A stretch of DNA of 5,284 nucleotides from an uncultured Lachnospiraceae bacterium (GTDB lineage Bacteria > Bacillota > Clostridia > Lachnospirales > Lachnospiraceae), in assembly GCA_902783935.1 (NCBI GenBank), contig CACZTA010000349.1:1-5284 (forward strand), written 5' to 3'. Under the pieces are notes generated by a model that saw nothing but the letters and a program-made list of their open reading frames with translations, did no database searches and was not told the origin of the DNA. Each line of letters opens with the position of its first letter. Position 1 is the first letter of the stretch. Both the position numbers and the translations under genes were made by a program. Of this stretch, positions 1 through 4,619 are shown one piece after another.

Positions 1-426
1 ACGATTGTCTACGGCCACAATATGCGTGACGGCAGCATGTTCGGAAAACTGAAGTATATGGCGGACAAAATAAAAGACAAGCCGTATTTCTGGATTCTGA
101 CACCGGAGGGGGACTACCGCTACAGGATCTATTCGATCATGTCCACGCCTGTCGATTCGGATGTCTATATGCTTTATGCGGAAAACGGCCCCGAGTTTCT
201 CAAGTGGGAGCAGAAAATGCAGTCCATGTCCGAGGTTCCCTGCGACATACAGCTCCTCGAATCGGATAAGACCGTGGTTTTAAGTACCTGCACGTCTGAC
301 AGCGATTACAGGCGGGTCGTCATCGGAAAGTGCGTATCCTCGAAGCAGCCTGTGCGGAAGCGGGCGACGCCCACCCCCATGCTGCCGGATGCGGCCGATT
401 ATCTGGATGATGATGAATGGGGCTGA
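1..426 (+). CDS. Class B sortase, C-terminal part (5' end outside window)
   Basis: This is the 3' portion of a cysteine transpeptidase that anchors surface proteins or pilins to the cell wall from the outer face of the membrane. The frame is open from base 1, giving 141 visible residues that start TIVYGHNMRDGSMFG. The YGHN motif carries the catalytic His (visible residue 6). LSTC supplies the catalytic Cys (visible residue 97, codon 289-291). RRVVIGK supplies the Arg (residue 104 or 105, most likely the second). The order His, Cys, Arg and the 'GHNMRDGSMFG' block are typical of class B rather than class A sortases. After the last core strand there is a tail of about 30 residues, with basic residues and prolines followed by an acidic end (YLDDDEWG). 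The N-terminal membrane anchor is not in the window. The substrate motif cannot be read from this fragment, and no sortase substrate gene is visible nearby. Confidence 0.9.
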   Translation, partial: TIVYGHNMRDGSMFGKLKYMADKIKDKPYFWILTPEGDYRYRIYSIMSTPVDSDVYMLYAENGPEFLKWEQKMQSMSEVPCDIQLLESDKTVVLSTCTSDSDYRRVVIGKCVSSKQPVRKRATPTPMLPDAADYLDDDEWG

Positions 427-529
427 CAGAAAAAGAAATGAATTTTCCATGAAAATATGTCTGTGTGAGTGGAATGTGATAAACTGTTTCGTAAGATCAT
501 AAAGAAAACCAAAAGGGAGGTGTTTATTT

Positions 530-1267
530 ATGAATGAAACTTATAACAGGGATCCCGGTCTTCAGAATACATACTCACAGTTTGATGCCGCACCGTCTCT
601 CAGCCTGAATACCTATATCGGCCGCACCTTTCTGTGGATGGGCCTCGGGCTCGCCCTGACATTTGTCACGGCGTTCATGGTAGCATCAAGCGGTCTGCTG
701 TACAGGATGGCCGGAACCATGGGCTCGGCCGTACTGATCGTGCCGGCCGTCGTGCAGCTTGTGGTGGTAATTGTGATGGGCGTACGCCTGAATAAAATGT
801 CCGTCACCGGCGCAAGGCTCTGCTTCCTGCTGTATGCGGTACTGACGGGCTTCACGTTCTCGGTCTATTTTGTCGCTTATGACGTGACAATCCTGATATA
901 TGCATTTGCCGCGACGGCTCTTTTCTTCGCGGGTATGGCGGCCGTGACGCTGATCTTCCGTCTGGATCTCAGCAGCATGCGGAATTTCCTGTTCGGCGGA
1001 CTGATCTTCCTTCTGCTCACAGGCGTCGCCGGGCTGATCTTCAGGATCGAAGCGCTTCAGATCTTCGAGTGCTGGCTCGGGATTGCGATTTTCATCGGTT
1101 ATACGGCATATGACACCCAGATGATTGTCCGCAATTATTACGTCTATGCGGGGAATCAGGAAATCCTGGAAAAGGCTTCCATCTTCTCGGCGCTTCAGCT
1201 GTATCTCGATTTCATCAACCTGCTGATCAGGATCCTCCGGATTTTCGGCGGAAGGAGCAAGGACTGA
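530..1267 (+). CDS. Bax inhibitor-1 (BI-1/YccA-YetJ) family membrane protein
   Basis: A 245-residue integral membrane protein. It has a short polar N-terminus (about 1-28) and seven hydrophobic segments at roughly 31-54, 66-86, 95-115, 120-143, 152-171, 180-200 and 217-238, the expected BI-1 topology. Family signatures are visible near the C-terminus: GYTAYDTQMI (Asp195) and LQLYLDFINLLIRILRIFG (Asp227). These two acidic residues are likely counterparts of the di-aspartyl pair that gates calcium leak in Bacillus YetJ; that match is an inference, made without an alignment. Bacterial members are proposed pH-sensitive Ca2+ channels or FtsH-linked modulators (YccA), but the physiological role here is unknown. 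The start is clear: GGGAGGTG at 515-522 lies 7 nt before the ATG. The gene follows the sortase by 103 nt with no strong terminator between them, and precedes the sirtuin gene by 70 nt. Confidence 0.9.
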   Translation: MNETYNRDPGLQNTYSQFDAAPSLSLNTYIGRTFLWMGLGLALTFVTAFMVASSGLLYRMAGTMGSAVLIVPAVVQLVVVIVMGVRLNKMSVTGARLCFLLYAVLTGFTFSVYFVAYDVTILIYAFAATALFFAGMAAVTLIFRLDLSSMRNFLFGGLIFLLLTGVAGLIFRIEALQIFECWLGIAIFIGYTAYDTQMIVRNYYVYAGNQEILEKASIFSALQLYLDFINLLIRILRIFGGRSKD

Positions 1268-1337
1268 AAAGACAGGCCATAATAAGGGAGAAGATGAACC
1301 TCATAAAAGACGGAACGAAATATATGGAGGGCAGGAC

Positions 1338-2072
1338 ATGGCGGAACTGAAGGAAAAACTGGCAGAGCTGCAGTCAGTCATCGATACGCATAAACGAATC
1401 GTCTTTTTCGGAGGAGCCGGCGTCTCGACCGAGAGCGGCATCCCTGATTTCCGGAGTCAGGACGGACTCTACCATATGCATTATAAATATCCGCCCGAGA
1501 CGATTATCAGCCACTCGTTCTTTGTTCAGAACCCGGCGGAATTCTATCGTTTCTACAAAGACAAGATGCTGATCCTCGATGTGGAACCGAACGCGGCCCA
1601 TAAAAAGCTTGCCGAGATGGAGGAGAAGGGGAAACTTACCGCTGTCGTGACGCAGAATATTGACGGCCTTCACCAGAAGGCAGGCAGCAGGAACGTCTAT
1701 GAGCTGCACGGTTCGATTCACAGGAATTACTGCATGAGGTGCGGGAAGTTTTTCAATGCCCAGTATATCAAGGATGCAGACGGCATCCCGGTGTGCGATA
1801 ACTGCGGCGGAGAGATTAAACCGGATGTGGTGCTCTACGAAGAAGGACTGGACCAGAATGTGATAAACGGCGCGGTGACCAGTATCCGCGAGGCGGACTG
1901 CCTGATCATCGGGGGGACTTCGCTTGTCGTCTATCCGGCAGCAGGCCTGATCGATTATTTCAGAGGTGACAGGCTGGTCCTCATCAACAAGTCCTCCACA
2001 TCGAGGGACCGGTCTGCGGACCTTGTGATCAGCGCCCCGATCGGGGAGGTATTCAGCGGCATCCGTGTATAA
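1338..2072 (+). CDS. cobB: NAD-dependent protein deacylase, Sir2 family
   Basis: A 244-residue sirtuin that removes acyl groups from protein lysines using NAD+, yielding nicotinamide and O-acyl-ADP-ribose; cytoplasmic. All the expected parts are present in order: the NAD-binding GGAGVSTESGIPDFR (25-39), TQNIDGLH (105-112), catalytic His124 in ELHGS, a complete zinc site with CxxC at 132/135 and 153/156, KPDVVLYEE (161-169), and GGTSLVVYPA (192-201). The length is normal for a single-domain bacterial sirtuin. The segment after DFR (about 40-75) resembles Thermotoga Sir2 and lacks the usual Tyr-x-x-Arg pair of SIRT5/CobB-type desuccinylases, so deacetylation is the likelier activity (inference). 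GGAGG at 1326-1330 sets the ATG with a 7-nt spacer. The gene probably shares a transcript with the BI-1 gene, since I see no promoter or terminator in the 70-nt gap. The symbol follows common bacterial usage; srtN-like would also fit. Confidence 0.93.
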   Translation: MAELKEKLAELQSVIDTHKRIVFFGGAGVSTESGIPDFRSQDGLYHMHYKYPPETIISHSFFVQNPAEFYRFYKDKMLILDVEPNAAHKKLAEMEEKGKLTAVVTQNIDGLHQKAGSRNVYELHGSIHRNYCMRCGKFFNAQYIKDADGIPVCDNCGGEIKPDVVLYEEGLDQNVINGAVTSIREADCLIIGGTSLVVYPAAGLIDYFRGDRLVLINKSSTSRDRSADLVISAPIGEVFSGIRV

Positions 2073-2113
2073 CGGTCCTTCCGCGGCAGCCTCTCATGCA
2101 CGGCAATAAAGTA

Positions 2114-2142
2114 TTTACAAGAACTCTCACGTATGCTATACT
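2114..2142 (+). promoter_or_regulatory. Promoter of the rpsF-ssb-rpsR operon (sigma-A type, extended -10)
   Basis: The -35 hexamer TTTACA (2114-2119) and the -10 hexamer TATACT (2137-2142) are 17 nt apart, and TGC directly precedes the -10 (extended -10 TGn at 2134-2136). Transcription should start near 2149, leaving a leader of about 75 nt before rpsF. This is the best promoter match in the window. The two arms of a perfect inverted repeat flank the -10 element, which lies in the loop. Confidence 0.8.
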
Positions 2143-2164
2143 GGCATTTCGTGAGAGTTTTATT
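2120..2164 (+). terminator. Inverted repeat, likely terminator of the sirtuin transcript
   Basis: AACTCTCACG (2122-2131) and CGTGAGAGTT (2150-2159) form a perfect 10-bp stem. Including one G·U and one A-U pair it extends to 12 bp (2120-2131 with 2150-2161). The loop is 18 nt, and the 3' arm runs into TTTTATT. It lies 48 nt after the sirtuin stop codon. The stem plus short U tract suits an intrinsic terminator for the upstream genes. The loop is unusually large and holds the rpsF -10 box, so an operator role or a dual role is also possible. Confidence 0.5.
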
Positions 2165-2166
2165 AA

Positions 2167-2212
2167 TATGTTCCTTGTCTTCCGATCTGTATGCGGAAGG
2201 CCGAAGGCCATA
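2167..2212 (+). promoter_or_regulatory. Structured rpsF mRNA leader, candidate S6:S18 autoregulatory motif
   Basis: The leader can fold into a stem-loop ending at the rpsF Shine-Dalgarno. The outer helix is UAUG (2167-2170) with CAUA (2209-2212). After a small internal loop comes CCUU (2173-2176) with AAGG (2204-2207). The upper helix is UCUUCCG (2178-2184) with CGGAAGG (2194-2200), closed by a 9-nt loop. In this fold C2201-C2202-G2203 sits as a bulge on the 3' side. Known leaders bound by the S6:S18 complex present a CCG trinucleotide in a bulge next to a stem, imitating the S18 site on 16S rRNA. The last pair uses A2212, the first base of AAGGAGG, so ligand binding could hide the ribosome binding site. 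The fold was found by eye. An alternative G2177-C2201 pair would shrink the bulge to CG. Confidence 0.5.
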
Positions 2213-2225
2213 AGGAGGAAAAATG

Positions 2226-2669
2226 ATGAACAAGTATGAACTGGCACTGGTCGTCAGCGCAAAGCTTGATGACGAGACACGCGCAGGTGTTGTTGACAGG
2301 GCGAAGGAGTATATTACTCGCTTCGGCGGCAGCCTGGGCGAAACAGAAGAGTGGGGCAAGCGCAGACTTGCTTACGAGATCGAGAAAGTGACGGAAGGTT
2401 ACTACTTCTTCATTCAGTTTGAAGCGGAACCCGACTGCCCGAACGAACTCGAAGCCCGCATGAGAATCATGGACAATGTCCTCAGATATCTCGTTGTCCG
2501 CAAAGGCGAAAACGATACCTTCTCTGTTGCTCCGGAAAAGACAGAAGAAGCTCCGGCTGAGGAAGCGGCTGAAGAGACAGAAGCTCCGGCTGAAGAAGCT
2601 CCGGCAGCAGAAGAGGAAGCCCCGGCTGAGGAAGCAGCTGAAGAAGCAGAGGCTCCGGCTGAGGAATAA
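2226..2669 (+). CDS. rpsF: 30S ribosomal protein S6 with an acidic Ala/Glu/Pro tail
   Basis: S6 binds the central domain of 16S rRNA together with S18 on the 30S platform. The core (about 1-95) starts MNKYELALVVSAKLDDE and contains EEWGKRRLAYEI (41-52), GYYFFIQFEAEP (58-69) and RIMDNVLRYLVVRK (80-93), all typical S6 blocks. Residues 104-147 form an extra tail made almost only of Ala, Glu and Pro, including a duplicated 17-residue unit. The plain S6 core is about 95 residues, so the tail adds about half again. There are two adjacent ATGs, at 2223 and 2226. AAGGAGG (2212-2218) is 4 nt from the first and 7 nt from the second, and homologues usually begin MNKYE, so 2226 is chosen; starting at 2223 adds one Met. 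It is the first gene of the rpsF-ssb-rpsR operon. Confidence 0.96.
   Translation: MNKYELALVVSAKLDDETRAGVVDRAKEYITRFGGSLGETEEWGKRRLAYEIEKVTEGYYFFIQFEAEPDCPNELEARMRIMDNVLRYLVVRKGENDTFSVAPEKTEEAPAEEAAEETEAPAEEAPAAEEEAPAEEAAEEAEAPAEE
2547..2666 (+). repeat. Imperfect 51-bp direct repeat in the rpsF tail
   Basis: Two 51-bp copies, 2547-2597 and 2616-2666, are separated by 18 bp and match at 45 of 51 positions by hand count. Each encodes EAPAEEAAEE-T/A-EAPAEE, and five of the six differences are silent. The 18-bp spacer encodes APAAEE, a further partial copy of the motif. The final copy ends exactly at the stop codon. Confidence 0.85.
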
Positions 2670-2740
2670 TCTGACGTTTATGGAGAATTCCCCATTAAGA
2701 GACACATGAACAGCCATTTATTAAAAGAAGAGGTAGAAGC

Positions 2741-3235
2741 ATGAATCTTGTGATATTAATGGGACGTCTGACGAGAGATCCCGAGATCCGGTACGGACAG
2801 GGGGCAAATGCCACCGCCGTCGCACATTACCGTCTGGCGGTAGACCGCCGGTTTAAGCGCGACGGGCAGCCGGAAGCGGATTTCTTTGACTGTGTCGCTT
2901 TCGGGCGGCAGGCTGAATTTGCAGAGAAGTACCTCCGCCAGGGAATCAAGATGGTGGTACAGGGAAGACTGCAGAACGATAATTATCAGGACAGAGAAGG
3001 CCGCATGGTCTACAGAACACAGATTGTCATCGAGAATCAGGAGTTTGCGGAGAGCAAAGCTGCAAGCCAGCAGAATGCGGCATCCTACCGCGCTCCGGCG
3101 GACGCAGCACCTGCTTACGGCAGCGCACAGGCGCCGTCTTTCAATGCGCCGGCTGCACAGGCGGGAGCTCCTGCGGATGATGATGAGTTCATGAATATAC
3201 CGAGCGGTATCGAGGAAGAGCTCCCTTTTGAGTAA
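2741..3235 (+). CDS. ssb: Single-stranded DNA-binding protein
   Basis: A 164-residue SSB that coats single-stranded DNA in replication, recombination and repair and recruits partner proteins through its C-terminal tip. The OB fold covers about 1-104: it starts MNLVILMGRLTRDPEIRY and includes the block ADFFDCVAFGRQAEFAEKYL (46-65) and KMVVQGRLQNDNYQDREG (70-87). A disordered linker rich in Ala, Pro, Gln and Ser follows (about 105-145), then an acidic tip, DDDEFMNIPSGIEEELPFE (146-164). The start is fixed by AAGAGGT (2728-2734) about 7 nt upstream. The position between rpsF and rpsR is the standard Firmicutes arrangement for the main replicative SSB. A single Glu follows the usual terminal Pro-Phe. 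The 71-nt gap after rpsF holds only a weak ATGG/CCAT hairpin, so the genes are probably co-transcribed. Confidence 0.96.
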   Translation: MNLVILMGRLTRDPEIRYGQGANATAVAHYRLAVDRRFKRDGQPEADFFDCVAFGRQAEFAEKYLRQGIKMVVQGRLQNDNYQDREGRMVYRTQIVIENQEFAESKAASQQNAASYRAPADAAPAYGSAQAPSFNAPAAQAGAPADDDEFMNIPSGIEEELPFE

Positions 3236-3259
3236 GCCGGCGTAACGGCCGGGAGCTTT
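3217..3259 (+). other. Nested inverted repeats at the ssb stop codon / rpsR leader
   Basis: The outer arms are AGCTCCC (3219-3225, last codons of ssb) and GGGAGCT (3251-3257), a perfect 7-nt complement. The inner arms are CCGGC (3237-3241) and GCCGG (3248-3252) with a 6-nt loop. The two helices share bases 3251-3252, so the likely fold is a 5-bp outer stem plus the inner stem. Only three T residues follow, so it is a poor terminator. It could be a processing, stability or pausing element inside the operon. Confidence 0.35.
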
Positions 3260-3282
3260 CAGGTGAATAAAGGAGAAATAAT

Positions 3283-3543
3283 ATGGCTTATCAGAGATCG
3301 AACAGTGAAGGCGGGTTCAGAAGAAAAGGCGGATTCCACAGAAGAAAGAAAGTCTGTGTCTTCTGCGGCAAGGACAGCGAAATCAGCTACAAGGATGTCA
3401 ACAAGCTGAAGAGATACATCTCCGAACGCGGCAAGATTCTTCCGAGAAGAATCACAGGCAACTGCGCAAAGCATCAGCGCGAGCTGACGACGGCCATCAA
3501 GCGCGCCCGTCACGTTGCCATCCTTCCGTATGTACAGGATTGA
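3283..3543 (+). CDS. rpsR: 30S ribosomal protein S18
   Basis: An 86-residue S18, the partner of S6 on the 30S platform. The diagnostic core is [17 protein letters not shown] (23-39), [18 protein letters not shown] (42-59) and [18 protein letters not shown] (60-77), ending in ILPYVQD. Cys25, Cys28, Cys61 and His64 form a CxxC...CxxH set, so this is the zinc-binding (C+) form of S18, whereas zinc-free forms lose the cysteines. The N-terminal 22 residues are basic and Gly/Arg-rich, as expected for rRNA contact. AAAGGAG at 3269-3275 is 7 nt before the ATG. It is the last gene of the operon: a terminator hairpin starts 18 nt after the stop codon, and a promoter for the next gene overlaps the end of this one. 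No second, zinc-free S18 paralogue is in the window. Confidence 0.96.
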   Translation: MAYQRSNSEGGFRRKGGFHRRKKVCVFCGKDSEISYKDVNKLKRYISERGKILPRRITGNCAKHQRELTTAIKRARHVAILPYVQD

Positions 3544-3559
3544 CGAATCGTGCTATAAT
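3531..3559 (+). promoter_or_regulatory. Promoter for the sugar kinase gene (extended -10)
   Basis: TATAAT at 3554-3559 is a perfect -10 box preceded by TGC (3551-3553). A weaker -35, TGTACA (3531-3536, 4 of 6 consensus bases), lies 17 nt upstream within the last codons of rpsR. The start point would be near 3566, inside the left arm of the terminator hairpin, giving a leader of about 95 nt. The -35 is poor, so the extended -10 probably carries most of the activity. Confidence 0.6.
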
Positions 3560-3560
3560 C

Positions 3561-3593
3561 AAACCGTCATTACGATAAGTAATGGCGGTTTTG
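3561..3593 (+). terminator. Intrinsic terminator of the rpsF-ssb-rpsR operon
   Basis: AAACCGTCATTA (3561-3572) and TAATGGCGGTTT (3580-3591) form a 12-bp stem with one G·U pair and a 7-nt loop (CGATAAG). The right arm ends in TTTT (3589-3592), which then breaks into GT. The position, 18 nt after the rpsR stop codon, fits an operon end. The short U tract suggests incomplete termination. Confidence 0.7.
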
Positions 3594-3611
3594 TACGTTG
3601 AGAAGTGCTTT

Positions 3612-3642
3612 GCGGAGTGTTTCCCATACAAGAACGTTCCGC
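3612..3642 (+). promoter_or_regulatory. Leader hairpin just upstream of the kinase ribosome binding site
   Basis: GCGGAGTGTTT (3612-3622) can pair with GAACGTTCCGC (3632-3642) over 11 bp, including three G·U pairs, closed by a 9-nt loop. It ends 5 nt before AGGAGG (3648-3653). There is no U tract, so this is not a terminator. It may affect translation or mRNA stability of the kinase transcript. I recognise no named riboswitch in it. Confidence 0.4.
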
Positions 3643-3660
3643 CAGACAGGAGGAAACAGG

Positions 3661-4596
3661 ATGGATGCAATTTCCTTAGGCGAGATCCTTATTGATTTTA
3701 TTCCGGGAAAAGAAGACGGCAGTTATATCAGAAATCCCGGCGGCGGTCCGGCCAATGCGGCGGTAGCCATGGCAAGAAACGGACTGGATGTCGGGCTCTA
3801 CACACGTATGGGTAACGATGACTTTGGCCGTTTTCTCTCTGAAACCATGAAAAACTACGGAGTGAAGGTCCTGACGCCGGAACTGACGGACAAAGCAGTG
3901 ACGACGATGGCTTTCGTTACTCTGTACCCGGGCGGGGAGCGGACGTTTACGTTTGCGAGAAAACCCGGCGCGGATATGCTGCTCTCCAAAGAAGACCTCC
4001 GCGAAGAAGATATCCGGAACACGCGCCTTGTCCACGCGTCATCTTTCTCCATGTCCGAAGAGCCGGAGGCCGGCGCGACTGCCGCATTCCTGAAGATGGC
4101 GCACGAAGCCGGAAAACTCTGCGCTTTCGACATCAATTACAGAAACGTCGTCTGGAATGATGACAAGGATGCCTGCGCAGAAGCCGTCAGGGGCATCCTG
4201 CAGTATGTGGACTTCCTGAAAATTTCCGATGAAGAAGTCGACATGATCGGAGGCGAAGAGAATATCGGCGCCGTCATGAAAGAGTACGGGCTCGCAGCTG
4301 TCGTTGAGACGCTCGGCAGCAAGGGTGCCCGCTGTTTCTACGGGGACCAGGTTCTTGAGATTGAAGGCCGCAAGGCGGATGCCATCGATGCAACCGGATG
4401 CGGCGATGCATTCTGGGGAGGTTTTCTTGCCTCGCTTCTCAACAGCGGCGTCAATACGGTACAGGATCTGACGGTGGAGAATCTGAAAAAGGCCATCACT
4501 TACGGCAATGTGGGCGGCTGGTGCTGTGTCCAGGTGAAGGGCGGCATGTCCGCTCTGCCTACGAGGGAACAGATTGAAAAGGTCCTGAACAGCTGA
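3661..4596 (+). CDS. PfkB-family carbohydrate kinase, fructokinase-like
   Basis: A 311-residue cytoplasmic sugar kinase of the ribokinase/PfkB fold that transfers the ATP gamma-phosphate to a sugar hydroxyl. It begins MDAISLGEILIDFIP, with a likely sugar-binding Asp12. It carries PfkB signature 1 as NPGGGPANAAVAMARNG (25-41), RMGNDDFGRFL (49-59), FDINYRNVVW (156-165), ETLGSKGA (216-223) and signature 2 as DATGCGDAFWGGFL (243-256), with Asp249 the expected catalytic base. The 'GEILIDF' opening and 'FDxNxR..W' block are closest to fructokinases, but substrate choice in this family is hard to read from sequence; 2-keto-3-deoxygluconate or another hexose is possible. A TTG at 3598 gives a longer frame, but AGGAGG (3648-3653), 7 nt before ATG 3661, and family length decide the start. 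It has its own promoter and a structured leader, and is followed by gdpP after 23 nt with no terminator. Confidence 0.92.
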   Translation: MDAISLGEILIDFIPGKEDGSYIRNPGGGPANAAVAMARNGLDVGLYTRMGNDDFGRFLSETMKNYGVKVLTPELTDKAVTTMAFVTLYPGGERTFTFARKPGADMLLSKEDLREEDIRNTRLVHASSFSMSEEPEAGATAAFLKMAHEAGKLCAFDINYRNVVWNDDKDACAEAVRGILQYVDFLKISDEEVDMIGGEENIGAVMKEYGLAAVVETLGSKGARCFYGDQVLEIEGRKADAIDATGCGDAFWGGFLASLLNSGVNTVQDLTVENLKKAITYGNVGGWCCVQVKGGMSALPTREQIEKVLNS

Positions 4597-4619
4597 ACAC
4601 AGAAGGTCTGTCTGAAGCT

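Noticed and set aside
442..456. Short palindrome ATTTTC-CAT-GAAAAT after the sortase gene
   Set aside because: Only 6 bp with a 3-nt loop, A/T-rich and without a U tract; too weak to call a terminator or operator.
470..490. TGTGATAAA as a possible -10 for the BI-1 gene
   Set aside because: Only 4 of 6 consensus bases and no acceptable -35 sequence 16-18 nt upstream.
2675..2700. ATGG...CCAT hairpin around GAATTC between rpsF and ssb
   Set aside because: Only a 4-bp stem and no T run; unlikely to terminate or regulate.
2476..2709. Lys/Arg/Leu-rich plus-strand frame overlapping the rpsF tail
   Set aside because: Out-of-frame reading of the same GAA/GCT/CCG repeats, with no ribosome binding site.
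2163..2717. Long minus-strand frame rich in Ser, Phe, Cys and Arg opposite rpsF
   Set aside because: It is the reverse complement of the repetitive Ala/Glu/Pro codons and of the rpsF core; composition artefact with no start signals.
3540..3559. TTGACG as the -35 for the kinase promoter
   Set aside because: It is only 8 nt from TATAAT, far too close; TGTACA at 3531-3536 has correct 17-nt spacing.
3598..3660. Upstream TTG start for the sugar kinase
   Set aside because: No ribosome binding site before it, and the added 21 residues match nothing in the family; ATG 3661 has an ideal AGGAGG and a canonical N-terminus.
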